The notes under the pieces: generated by a model
Told to the model about the DNA's origin: nothing
Databases searched by the model: none
What the model saw: only the letters and a program-made list of their open reading frames with translations
In this document: piece after piece, positions 14,052 to 25,735 of the stretch
Position numbering within the stretch: position 1 is the first letter of the stretch
Layout: every line of letters starts with the position of its first letter
Source of the DNA: Merluccius polli
Taxonomy: Eukaryota > Chordata > Actinopteri > Gadiformes > Merlucciidae
Length of the DNA stretch: 64,000 bases
Direction of reading: 5' to 3'
Assembly: GCA_030340625.1 (NCBI GenBank)
Contig: JAOPHQ010002851.1
Location: forward strand, 248,001 to 312,000
Translations under genes and position numbers: made by a program

Positions 14052-14365
14052 GCAGCTATAGGGTCAGATGAACTGTGATTGGCCTGAAGTGCTCACACTG
14101 GGGAGTGTCTCTGCCCAATGGGCAGGCCTGCAGCGGCCACAGCAGTAAGGGAAAAAAACAACATAACTCAAACAAAAAAGGCTAACGAAAGTGTCCCCTA
14201 CTTGCAAAATGTTGCTTTGTAATTCTTCTACATTTGGCAGCTTTTGACATCAAAAGGTAGACTTTAACATTTTTTGAGAAAATGGACGACATTTATTATT
14301 TTCTAAATCCTCAGCTGGGGTTTGGAGAGGAGTGTGCTGTGTGCTGCCATTTGTTTTCCGGCCTC

Positions 14366-14396
<31 letters not shown>

Positions 14397-14397
14397 T
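14366..14397. repeat. poly-C run
   Basis: About 30 consecutive C. A second run of about 18 C lies at 14486-14503. Confidence 0.9.
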
Positions 14398-14838
14398 GGG
14401 CCAACCGAATGCAATACAGTCCTCTCTTATAGGGTCCCCCAGTGTCCTCACAGCCAATCAGAAGTGAAAGATCACCCCCTTTCCCCCCCCCCCCCCCCCC
14501 CCCATCCGTGCACCCCTCCAGCCAACGTCCACCTCCAGCGTCTTGGTAGCCAGCCGTGTGTGTGTGTGTGTGTGTGTGGAGACGTACATGCGGTGTGACA
14601 GATCCTCACACTTCAGTGTTCGGATCACCTCAAGTAGCTCGCGTTCCTGAGAAAATGAGCACACTTCCCGTCGCGGCGAGCAAATGTAGATTGACTGAGG
14701 GCGTCCGCGGGGTCCTAAAAAAAAAAAAAAAACATTTTCTTTTTTTTTTTTTCTTCTTCCCTGTTTCTTTGCTGACAGAGGGGGCCTGCTGATAACGCTC
14801 AAAACACGAGAGACCAGAGTCTAGAGACACACGCATCA

Positions 14839-15098
14839 CGGGGGGGGGGGGGGGGGGGGGGGGGGGTGGTGGGGGTGTCGGTGATGGTGTTAATGTGTGT
14901 GTGTGTATGTGTGTGTGTATGTGCACATCTGTGTGTGCGTGTGTTTTGGTGTGTCTGATTGTGTGTGTGTGTGTGTGTGTGTGTGTAGGTGGAGTGTGTG
15001 TGTGCATATACTGTATGTGTGTTTTTCTGTGTCTGTTTGTGTGTGTGTAGGTGGAGTGTGTGTGTGTGTACACTGTGCGTGTGTGTTTTTTTGTGTGG

Positions 15099-15131
<33 letters not shown>

Positions 15132-15137
15132 GGGGGT
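14839..15137. repeat. poly-G run and compound (GT)n
   Basis: G27 followed by about 240 bp of interrupted GT repeat. GGTGGAGTGTGTGTG occurs twice in it. Confidence 0.93.
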
Positions 15138-15385
15138 GTACTTTAAATCCATCGGAGGCCATGTCAACTTAACTTAGACTCACACGGAGGAGATTTTTTT
15201 TTTTTCTTGAATATGCCGGCCCACTAATATATATGGCACCAGTATCTCTGTCCTCCTCTCTGCTTTCTGTCACTTATTGTACCATGTGGTCTTCCTTCGT
15301 ATCCCGCCGCCCGGCTGACGGCGTCCTCTCACATCATGTTACTGCACACCGCTAGCCGCGAGTCAGCCTGCCCGTCACTCAGAAA

Positions 15386-15405
15386 CACCCCCCCCCCCCC
15401 CCCCC

Positions 15406-15446
<41 letters not shown>
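15386..15446. repeat. poly-C then (CA)n
   Basis: C23 followed by a CA array. Confidence 0.95.
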
Positions 15447-15447
<1 letters not shown>

Positions 15448-16862
15448 CCTTGTCTGGAAGTCAACCATGTTCTTCACCACCCCCCATACACCACCATTAA
15501 CACACTTGGTGACTCCTTTAAAAAAGAGAAAAGGGAGTAAAAAAGCGATTGGGATTCCTGCTATCAGCCTTCCCCATCACGGGTGAGCAGGCAGGGGAGG
15601 AAAGGTAAGAAGGAAGGCTGTAATAGAACTCATCGCCCGCCTCGTTTCAAACCCAGCGAGAGAGCAGCGCTCCCCCCATCGCCGCCACCATCCCACAGGT
15701 CGATTTCACAGCCACAGAGGCTTTTACGCGTCAGTTGTGGCATGTGTCAAGTTGGGTGTACAAGCTAGTGTGCATTTAACGCAGAAAAACATAGAGATTT
15801 ACATACATTGCCCCCCCCCCCACTGGCAAAATGTAATTCTCACCCACACAGTATTCATTAGCATGTAAATGCATTTTAATTCCTGCTGCGTTTGTTGTAT
15901 CTTTTATATGGTCGACTCGCTCTTAAATTCATCTGTAAAGAAGCCAAAGATAATTAAATGTCTTGTATTTCCATTTATGGTCCACATATTTCCCAGTAAT
16001 GATTCCACCATATCTTCTCTTTAGTCAGTGACCTCCTTAAGGGTCCTTAATCTGGCTGTCTAGACACCATCCTGAGGCTAAATATTTGAGATTTGCAGCC
16101 AGCACATTATTCTTATTTCTATTTTACATGAGCTAGCCTCGGAGCGCTGATCCCTGCCATTTCTGTTGATCTTTTTTTTGTGTTCAGGGGACGCAAGCGT
16201 CGGTCCTCACTGTTGTATCTATGTGTATATATTGTCGTGTGTACCGCTCTATTTTTTTGGTCTAGAAAAAGAAAAAAAGAAAAAGAAAAGACACCAGTTT
16301 AACCTGACAACCGGGACCGGCGCGTTCATGCGTCAACAATTCCCCGACATTTGTTAAGGTTACCCGGCTGGAATATTCCACTCGTTCGCCGCATGGCGGA
16401 TCAGGAAATCAGCCATCATTTTTTCATTTTATGCGACCGCGGAGCAATCAGACACACTGTGGCCCTCCAGTGTCTTCCTCCGCCGACTCTGCTGGCCCCT
16501 GTCAGGTCCTCCTTCAATCTGGGGGGAGTGTGAGCAGTCGCGTGGAGGTTGACATGATTGCCTTTAAGCAGACCCCCCCCCCACCACCACCACCACCTCC
16601 ACACACACCCACCCACGCCACCACCATCCCTCCACACCCACCCCTTAGCCAGTGACACACAGCTGCAGCCAGGCACCTCCGCTGACAGTAAGAGCATCAT
16701 GATGGATTGCCTTGCCAAAACTGCTGATCAAAGGGGGGTCGGAGTTCACATCCGTTGGCTGGCTGCACTAGGCATGTGCAATTACCAGCCGTGCCTTTTT
16801 TTTCTCTCTTTTTTTTTCCTTTTTTGGGCCCTGTCTAAATTATTACAGTGTACGCCTGTGTA

Positions 16863-16867
<5 letters not shown>

Positions 16868-16904
<37 letters not shown>

Positions 16905-16944
16905 AGTGGTAGAGTGATTTAGCTGTGGAGGGATTATGTCAATG

Positions 16945-16994
<50 letters not shown>
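16868..16994. repeat. (CT)n and (AT)n microsatellites
   Basis: CT array at 16868-16901 and AT array at 16949-16993. Confidence 0.95.
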
Positions 16995-16996
<2 letters not shown>

Positions 16997-17742
16997 CAAA
17001 CAAGGGTTTCTTAGTTTGTGTCAAACATAAACAACAACAACTATCGATCCATAACCTCTCTGAAACCTGTGAGGTTATGTGAAACATTACACAGCAGCAC
17101 ACGTCTGCTTACTACACCACTGTGAACAACGTATGTACGGTCAATACACTCCTTCGCTGTACACTGTAATACAGCCAAAATGGCGGCGTTGCTGTTCTTG
17201 TTGTTGTTGTGGTGTTTTGTGTGCTTCTCTTCCCCTAGTTGGGCTGCAGAGGCGGTGTGCCGAAAAAGAGCAGACATTTAAAAGTTTCTGACATGTGTCA
17301 CACGAGCATTGAGACAGTGGCGCTGATGTGGGTGGAGTTGACAAGCGCTCCCAGCCAGTAAAGATGGCTTTGGGACATACCAAGTTTGGTAGCTGTCAGC
17401 TCTCGTTGCTGTCAGGATGGGTCCTAGGTGAAACAGGGATATGTAAACAGCGTCATTAAGAGACTGAGGGAGTCATGGGCGGAGAAAAATTCATGATAAT
17501 AACAATAATAACAAAATATTAAGAATAAGGGTTGACTTTAAGGCACCCTTCTGGAAAATGCGATTGTTTTACTCAACCCCTCTGGATTCAGCACAGAGCT
17601 GCCGAAGTTGTCATGTGAAAAAAAACAAAAAACCCTGAAATATTATCCGATGCCGTCAAAGCAGACATATTTTTTTTGGCCCTCTTGTTCGCCCAAGAAA
17701 TGTAATGAACAGTGGCAAGTAAATGAAAGATATTTGGCAGTG

Positions 17743-17780
<38 letters not shown>

Positions 17781-18951
17781 ATTTAGGCTAGGGCTTTTAT
17801 TTTTGTGATTTATGACTGTATGGGTTTTTGAGAGATAACTTAATTCAGGAGGAAATGGAGAGAGGAGAATGAAGTATTCGCTCTCAAGACACCGGCGGGA
17901 GACGTGGTTTGCGTTGGAGCGGACTAAGGAAGGACTCTTATTTCGGGGGGCTAGTTTCAGATTAGTGACATTTATCACGGGAGAGGAGGACGCTATAATT
18001 AGCTTGTCAGTCTACTTCAGGTTGGGCTGCCAGTGCTCCTTGGGAGGCAGGATGGACTGCATGGCCAAAAGAGCTGAAAGCTCCAGTCGATAATGTGGCA
18101 ATTAATGCCACACATAATTCAAAAAGCTATTACGTCAAAATTCACCTGGCACTCTGAAACAGCAAAAGCATATATATATATATATATATATACAATTGTA
18201 TGTAGGCCTATGTACAATCTAGCATTACTCGACTTACTCTTATATTTATATCACACATTTAAATTGTATGACTAATATTGGTCATAAAATTCAGATGTGT
18301 TGTGGGAATATATACCTAAGATGTCCATAAAATGTCAACACTGTGTGCGTATTTGCCGATTTAGTTTGCATTTGACTTACAAATTCAATTTTGCTGAAAC
18401 ATTGGCCACAGTAAAAAAATAAAAAAATAAAATAAAAACTCACACGGAGCGTGTAAAACCACTTTTAATCAAAATTATATTGCTTTCATGTTACTGGCTG
18501 TATAAAAATTGCTTCAGCTCATAAAGGATGTGAGTAGTTTAATGGCAATAGTGGTTAAATATATCAAGTGGTCTTTGTGGCCTTGGTAGGGTCAAGCCAG
18601 CGCTGTAATATATAGAGCGGTGCTCTGCCACGGCTGAAGGTCGCGGCGGCTTCCTCTACATAATGCATGATTCCTGTAACTCTCCCCGACTCCAATCTTC
18701 TCAAGCCGAACCTTGGGATGAACATTTTACTAAGTAAATCAGCAAGCATGCTGGCATTTCTATTAACCTCCGATGTGCGACTGACAAGAAACATGAATCA
18801 CAGTAAATAATATCTCGCAAATTATAAATCATGTTTACAACTCTCGGCCCTGGTAGTAGTAGTCGTGCTCTGGCTGCGGTACTGCCATCTGTGAGCAGTT
18901 AGCGGCTAATTCCCGAGCTCAGAAGTAAAATTAACTGAACATGTTGAAATA

Positions 18952-19299
18952 ATGATGTCAATAGTAGCACTTAATCTCACAGTGTTGATGTATCCAGAAT
19001 TATGAATTCAAGTGATTTAGCAAGTGATTAGCATGAACGAGCTTTAGCTGGCAACATCAAGCAGTGACACCTTAAAATGTGACCTTTAGCTTCTTTAAAA
19101 AAATGAAATATATATTTTTAGTTTTTATTTTAAGTAAAATAAGCTTAAAATAATGAACATCAGAAGTAGCACTTAATCTCACAGTGTTGATGAATCCAGA
19201 ATGATTCATGTTGTTATAGTGGTTAGCAATAGGGCTAGTCAGCGCTAGCATTGGTGCCTTAAAATGTAACCTTTTAGCGTCTTTAAAAAAAAGAAATAG
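18952..19299. repeat. tandem duplication, period about 195 bp
   Basis: AGTAGCACTTAATCTCACAG...TGTTGATG appears near 18,963 and again near 19,167. TTAAAATGT...CTTTAAAAAAA follows each copy. The copies have diverged. Confidence 0.75.
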
Positions 19300-21075
19300 T
19301 ATTGTTTTTGTTTTCCGTTCATAGGAATTTTGGACCTGTAATATTGAAATAGCTAGGAGCTTTGATTTATGCATGTATGAGGGGATGAAACGAGAGAAAA
19401 GAAAATGTTGACCTTTACAGAGAACAGAGCGGGTCGTGTAGAGATCATGCCTTACAGGCAGACCGCCTTCTTCCCTTAGACCCTGGATACAATGCTGATT
19501 TCTATCCATTTCAACATTAAATTGGTTAAAAAAAAAGAGATAATATTGAGGGGGTGAAATGGACATGTGGTTTGTTCATTTTCCATATCAGCCCCAGTAA
19601 TTGTCATTGCATGTGAGACACACTACTGCCAGTGTGGGCTTCAGAAAGTGATGTAGGACTATGAAATAGGTCTTACAGGTTTATACGTAGATATAATGTC
19701 ATTATGATTTTTTATTCTATGTTTGATTTAAGTTGTATTTATAGTATAATGACCATGTTTTTTTTCAATTTGTATTATTAAATGTTAAAAATGTTAGTGT
19801 TAATGTTAGATAAGCCCCAAAAAGACATTGAAATAAACAGAAAGGTACAAGTAAATAGATGCTGTTGTAGGGGAAAAACTCAGACACGGCCACACAAGCG
19901 GCTCGTCTTTGTTTTCTAAAAACCGCAGCGTGCATCTCTGTAGCCCCGCTGCCCTCGCTCCGCTCCGCGTATCAAAGCGTAAGCTAATGCAATATGCATG
20001 CGGCCCTTGGCGCTAAAGATGGCGGGGCACCCTGGCACAGACGATCTGTGTTTTTAAAAGCATGAAACATCTGTGTCAACACATGGCCGCCCTCCAAGCA
20101 TGTAGCCCAATGCTCTCCTCGCCTTAAGATAGATGTCCAAGGCAATATACCTTGCCCCGGGGCCGCCGCGCCGGGATGACATCTGAACGCCCAGAACTTC
20201 ACGCAGCGTCTACACCGCTACGCTCGATACGGGGAACACGGTATGGAGAGCGAGAGAGACAGTGTACGTACAAACACGCACGGTAGGATCACAGCCGCCA
20301 CATTTAACAGCATGTAAAATGAAAATAGACGAATAGGTATATGGTGTGTGTGTATATAAATACACACAAGGGTAAAAAAAAAAAAGTGGTCAAATAAATA
20401 CAAAACAAATGAGACAAGTCTGCCGTCTTTGTTGTTGCTCTTTAATTCTGTTAATAGCCCAAGGTAAAGATTTATCTGCTGCTGTCAATTTACCTCAGCC
20501 TCAATACAAAGCGCCAAGGTCACTTTTCCCCTGCCTGGCCCACAGGATTAAATTGTCATGTCCTTCTAATAGGCAGCACAGGGAATCATTAGTCCAGCTC
20601 AGCTGTCTGACTGATAGGCGTTTCTGTCCAATCATGGGAGTGCGCTGCCACAGGCCAGCCAGTATTGACACTGTGTCAGGGCTGAGGGGAGACGTCTTAA
20701 TCAGCTGGGACACTCTCAACATTGATTTGACAAGCTGCCGTAATGACCCCCTCTTCTCCCCCCCCCCCCCCCCCACCCTCGCCTTGTTTTTTTTTAAAAA
20801 GAAGAAGAAAGAAAAAAAGATCAGTGTTTATCCAGGCTGCCATTGATGCACTTGGAAGGCTGCATTGTCATGGAAACGATTAGCAAGGAAAGGGAAGGAA
20901 ACGGGGGTGGGGGGGGGGGGGGGTGTTGGTGTTGTTGTTGTTGTTGTTATGTGTTTGTTGGTGTGTGAGAAGAAACACACACAAACACACACACGCAGAC
21001 ACACACAGTCCACTGTTTCTCCCCTGATCATCGGTGACAGAGACAGCTTCAGCTTTGCTGTCTGTTCCTTTTATC

Positions 21076-21121
<46 letters not shown>

Positions 21122-21249
21122 TGTGGCCATAATACCACAACGTACCTACAACAAAACACATACGGCAGACAACATTTCTAAGCCTAAATTGGAAACGCTG
21201 CTTGCTGCCATGATCATGTGATGGTGTTACACATTGTCGTTCTGACGAC

Positions 21250-21300
21250 CCCCCCCCCCCCCCCCCCCCCCCCCCGCACACACACACACACACACACGCA
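21250..21300. repeat. poly-C then (CA)n
   Basis: C run of about 26 passing into CA repeats. Confidence 0.93.
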
Positions 21301-21799
21301 TGCACATACTCCAACCCATGTTGCTAATAACTAAATGTAGCCAGTAAAAAAAGAGTAGAAATGCTTTGTGATCGCTACAACTACGTGTTGTCAAGGCGTG
21401 TGTGTGTTTGTTTAGTATGGAGAGGGTGAGGCAGGCGGGGATCAATGCCCCCCCCCCCCTCCCCCGGGGGCCTGCCTGCCTGCCGTGTGAAGTGTGAGTG
21501 GCGAAGGGCGTCAGACAGTAAATATTATTGGCATGCTGGCGGTCTCCCGCCGCGGCGTGGCGTGTAAAATCGTTAATAAGAGGCATGATGGGCTTCTGCC
21601 CACCCCCCCCTACAAGGTGAGAATGTGGAGAGTGTTTCTATCGGCTGTGTTATCCAGAGGGTGCGGCGGCGAGTGTGTGTCACATGATTTGTCTCGCACA
21701 AGTCACAAAGCGCCCGGTGTCAACAGGAGAGTGGCTTTATATATATAGCCTGCCTATCCCTCTCTCTCTCTTTATGCGTTACTGAGTGTAGGACTGTAA

Positions 21800-22140
21800 A
21801 CTAATGTGAAGGATTGAATTCATTGTTGTTTTGTAATCTATGGATTTTTTGGATTGATTAATCATTTAGTCTATGAAATGTCAACAGTAAATAATACTAG
21901 TAGGCTAAAGGCTCTTCACAAGGTCCCACAGTATGACAATTTGCTGGCTTTGTCTGACTGACGACAGTGAAGACAAACTAAAATATCAATTGTATAATGA
22001 TCTGAAACAGAGCAAACAGTTATAATTTCTGAAGATATAAGCAGCAAACGTTTGCCATTTTTACTTGATGAATGAATAAAACAATTTGTAATTTAAGTTA
22101 TACTAATTTTCTGTTGATCGACTAATCAGTTCATGCGTTT
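21800..22140. mobile_element. degenerate dispersed element
   Basis: Contains GATTAATCATTTAGTCTATG near the left and TTTTCTGTTGATCGACTAAT near the right, the end motifs of a very common teleost non-autonomous DNA transposon. It resembles the element at 48,882. Confidence 0.5.
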
Positions 22141-22249
22141 GGATGGAATGATGACGATGTGGTCTTATACTTGGTTCAACCTTTTCTATATGTATCTTTA
22201 CTAAAAAATAAAATAAGAAAGTCATTTAAAAACAGGACACAAAACACAA

Positions 22250-24369
22250 TACATCATTTTTTAATTTGTGAAAATACAAAATGAAATCATGTACAAGTTA
22301 TTTACAAACCTATTTTGTACAAGACAATATACTATAATCATTATTATTGGGTAGTATGACATAGTCAGAAATATTTGCTTAGCACTCTCATTGTGTCCAC
22401 AAGTCAATGTGCTAAAAAGAAAAAAGAAAAGAAAAACTAGACGGCAATGTGAAATGCCTGTCACTCCCACAGATGCTATCTGTCAAGCAAGTATACACTG
22501 AAAATAATTTGTTTACATAAAGCTTTATATAGACTTTTTTAGAGCAGATACACATATCAAACCAGAATTGCCATTAGCTCTTCCATTGTGAATGACCATA
22601 GGTTTTGACATAGCTTTAAGACTTGTTTTAACACAGCTTCAGGGAATCACAATCAGCTGGACTCCATTTTGTTGTGTATTTTTTTTTTTTTTTTTACAAA
22701 TGAAAACAATTTCATGAGCACAGTTTGAAAGTAAGCACGTCTGCTAGCCGTCGAGGTGGAAAGTGAAGAGAGAAGTCATGTTGTGTTGTACGTGAAGCTT
22801 TATTTCCTACAAGCCTCCTTTCGCAACAGTGGGTCTCTCCTGGAGCCCTCCTTTGGCCTCGGCACTGCCTGGAACATCACTGACAAACATGTCCGTTTGT
22901 CCTTCCTTTCCTTTCCTCACTCGGTGCTTCCTTCATCCCCAACTCATACTATGCGAGCCAGCATCTGTGAATGAATGTCTTTTTCAGGTTAGGTGCCTGT
23001 TGCCTTCCTCTGCGGCCCAAGGCCCAAGTTAAGTGACGGTAAATTGACTGTAGTGTCAACAGAGAGGAATGGAAGAAAGCCATGATTAATGCCTATTCTT
23101 GGCTAAGCTTCCTGAATAATTATGGTACCTTGGCTAAGCATTTTGATTAAAAATTGCTCTTGGCGAAACATTCTGTTCTCATATGCTTGAAAGCCTAAAC
23201 ATAAATATCAAGTTCGCAGCAGATGCACAAGTTGTTTGGTAAAAAAAAGACACCCTATGATGAATTGTGACTGGCCTCTTAATCAAAACTGTCAACTGTC
23301 TTTTTATTTCCACTGATATGAAGTAAGAGAGGCGAACGTGAGAAACAGCCACAATTGTGGCTTATGATTGAGCTGTTTTTGGAGCATCTACAGAAAAAAG
23401 CATTTCAATCTTTGAGTAGGACATTTGTGGGTTTTTTTCATTTAGTGCATATGTGAACATTATATTCAATGTCAGGCAGTGCTTTTAGCCAAAGGAGGAC
23501 TCGTAAATGCCCACTTCATGCGATACGTGGCTTTGATATTGTATCACTAACTCACATTCACTGAGTGATATGAGGCTGTTACTTAAATTTGCATGGTTGT
23601 CCATAATGTCAAGATTGATTACTGGCTTCACTATTAGCAAAACAAACATGCTTTGAATCTTATCACCTTTAAAACAGCTCTATCATATTTGGTTCATTGG
23701 AAAGATAATGATAATTGAAGTGAAGCCCAAAAAAAAGATTTGAAAACATAAATGAAAAGGCAGTTATAAGAAAAACAAAACAAATGAATACAGATAAGGC
23801 CAGAGGCCATGTTCCTATATTTGGTCGAGGATATTGGCCATCTCAACTGTCACAAATGTCAAGCAGCTCCAAGTTACCATTACCAAACAATACCGTTGTG
23901 GTGGGATTGCAGTTAGATATGAAATACACATTTTAACAAACTTTACAGAATAGCTCTGCAACACTGAGTAAAATATGTTAAGTAGTTGTTTATTAACAGC
24001 TAAAAAGGCAACATTTATGTTTGCAAAGCTCGAGCTATTGACGTAAACTATCACTTCTTGCGAACAGCGAGGTTTCCTTGCGCTGGGATTCTCACGAGAC
24101 CTTCCCAGATCAAGATCGGAATAAGCCGCAACATCCAAGGCCAAGTCTGAAATAACCAATGCGTGAATGATTGTGACTTTTCACTATGATTGTCTTGTAT
24201 AGATAATTTCACCTTTTTTCATGTTCTCTCATTAGCGTATCATACAGGGTTAGACCTTTTAAATGTCGCTCGGTTTTGTGTGTGTGCTACTTGACTATGT
24301 AAGCAACAATCGGATCGATGTTTGCCTGCAAGAAAATATTTTTTCAACACCTAATATGGGTGTCGTCGT

Positions 24370-24404
<35 letters not shown>

Positions 24405-24447
24405 CGGTGTTAGTGGCGGTATCCAAGCAAGGAAGGGATGTGAAGTT
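22250..24447 (-). other. kcnma1: probable kcnma1 3' untranslated region
   Basis: Downstream of the terminal exon no ORF is convincing. On the minus strand AATAAA occurs near 22800 (GGAAATAAAGC) and ATTAAA near 22262, either of which could end the transcript. The stretch 23,040-23,560 is unique and looks conserved. A poly-G run at 24371-24404 lies just after the stop codons. The 3' end is inferred only. Confidence 0.4.
24371..24404. repeat. poly-G run next to the kcnma1 stop codons
   Basis: About 34 consecutive G on the plus strand (poly-C in the transcript) shortly after the terminal-exon stops. Confidence 0.93.
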
Positions 24448-24588
24448 TTAGCTCTCGTCTTCTACTCCTCGGATGGGCGGGATCAGGCTGCTCGTGGATT
24501 TGGATTGGTAAACTTGGTTGACGGACAGAGCAAGCCCGTGCTTCACGCTCCTCAGGTGAGTCTGGCTCATCTGTAAACCATGTCTTTT
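24448..24588 (-). CDS. kcnma1: BK terminal exon with three open frames (VYR / WFTDEPD / VEDES)
   Basis: This is the last coding exon, with a CCTCAG acceptor before 24588. Joined directly to the exon at 26,518 it reads QKKDMVYR and stops at 24567-24569, the short VYR-type ending of vertebrate BK. The second frame reads EKTWFTDEPD, the start of the long mammalian tail, and runs on to a stop at 24410-24412. The third frame ends KSTSSLIPPIRGVEDES with TAA at 24448-24450 and matches the mammalian VEDEC ending. In mammals WFTDEPD and VEDEC are in one frame. Here 40 nt separate the GAC of DEPD from the AAC of VNQ, so the two halves are out of frame. This is either a real lineage-specific change or a 1-nt sequence error. 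The C-terminal variants are known to affect BK trafficking. Confidence 0.85.
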   Translation of the reverse strand, partial: KRHGLQMSQTHLRSVKHGLALSVNQVYQSKSTSSLIPPIRGVEDES

Positions 24589-24884
24589 CTGAGGAAAGAG
24601 CCAAAGAGGAAACGCATGAGAAAGATGATAATCTCACATAGGCTTAGTTTTCTAGACATTAGTTGTCCCCACTAATGTCAAGAAACCAGTGAATTGTCCC
24701 TACCGGATTTTTTATTTTAATTGAGAAAAGTAATCTATGTCCGCTTTCAAAGCGATACGACAGGTCTGCCAAATCTACAATCTCCCATCATCTGATCTGC
24801 AATAGCCAATCAACAATGTCCTCTGAAATTCTTACCCTGTCTGTTGGGTCTATATTTATATGATTATATATGTCTATATTTGGA

Positions 24885-25010
24885 CATCTTGTAGACGTCT
24901 ATGTTTCAACGTCTTTTAAACGTCTATATTTTGACGTCTTTTAAACATCTATATTTTGACGGCTTTTAGACTTCTTCTAGACGTCTATATTTTAATACGT
25001 CTTTTCGGTG
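24885..25010. repeat. GACGTC-containing tandem repeat
   Basis: Four to five imperfect units of about 24-28 bp built on ACGTCTTTTAAACGTCTATA. Several units carry ACGTC cores. It lies in the intron before the terminal exon. Confidence 0.8.
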
Positions 25011-25271
25011 ACATCTACAATACTTCTTTACAGCGATATTTACATTTTCAGAAACAAACCCTGAAACCAAACCCACTCTTTACATGTACAGTGTGAAGAG
25101 AAATCACCTCAGCTCTGGGCATCTATTAGCAGGAATACACCATGCCACATCAGTTTGTTGATCAGGACACATGCAGTTCATTATCAGCTATTATAAGCAT
25201 TTAAACTTTCATAGTTGCATCGAGTTAGGGAGAGAATGATGGGGATTTAAAAAAAAACACAAAGGAGTACA

Positions 25272-25400
25272 TGTGGGCAGGATAGTCAAGTGTTTAGGAT
25301 GTTTGACTCCCAATCAAAAGGAATCTGGGTTTAATGCAATTTACCTGTAGCCATCCTTGAGCAAGATGCCTACCTGCTGCTTAAAGTCCCGTACGTACCA
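25272..25400 (+). mobile_element. degenerate tRNA-like SINE
   Basis: GGCAGGATAGTCAAGTGTTTAGG with a degraded B-box-like region and the tail CCTTGAGCAAGATGCCTACC, as in teleost tRNA-derived SINEs. Confidence 0.5.
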
Positions 25401-25715
25401 AACAATTTGGTACTCTATGTGGCAATGTCCAGAGAGGTGTTTTTACATACATGTCTCACAATAGAGGAGCTTAACAGTTGTGGTCAGAATAAAGCAGCAT
25501 TAAACCATGGAGATTATTCAACACATTCTGCAGCCATACACATGAGGAACTTACTGGCACATTGGCACTGGCGCTCATAGGTGCTGTTATTTCGGGGGGA
25601 TGAATAGCTCAAACTAGTTCTAACTACTTTTACTTTTAATGTGTGAGTACAGTCTCAACAAGGACAGTATAAAGTATTTTGATGTATTATCATGCGTAGC
25701 CATGAAGGCCTGTAC

Positions 25716-25735
25716 CTTGGCAAACTCGATTCATC
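25716..25735 (-). CDS. kcnma1: candidate 20-nt micro-exon (MNRVCQ) before the BK terminal exon
   Basis: On the minus strand CTCAAG is followed by 20 nt encoding ATG AAT CGA GTT TGC CAA G, then GTACAG. It resembles the mammalian MNRMGQ segment that precedes KKWFTDEPD. Spliced between the exon ending at 26518 and the terminal exon it keeps frame and reads QKMNRVCQEKTWFTDEPD. No other AG lies just upstream, so the exon may be shorter than in mammals. It is small enough to be a chance match. Support is the sequence similarity plus the exact frame fit. Confidence 0.5.

Larger units (their letters stand above)
15450..22249. other. gene-free, unique sequence with scattered repeats
   Basis: No gene supported. 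Unique stretches at 15,830-16,140, 17,920-18,140 and 20,410-20,750 resemble conserved non-coding elements. The rest holds (CT)n, (AT)n and (GT)n tracts, a 200-bp duplication (18,952-19,299) and a degenerate dispersed element (about 21,800-22,140). Confidence 0.4.

Noticed and set aside
13247..14071. Long ORFs of 150 residues on both strands
   Set aside because: Most of their length is CA or CT repeat (VCVC, SLSL, EREREK). Not genes.
14630..15177. His-Thr and Cys-Val rich ORFs
   Set aside because: Compound GT repeat read in several frames.
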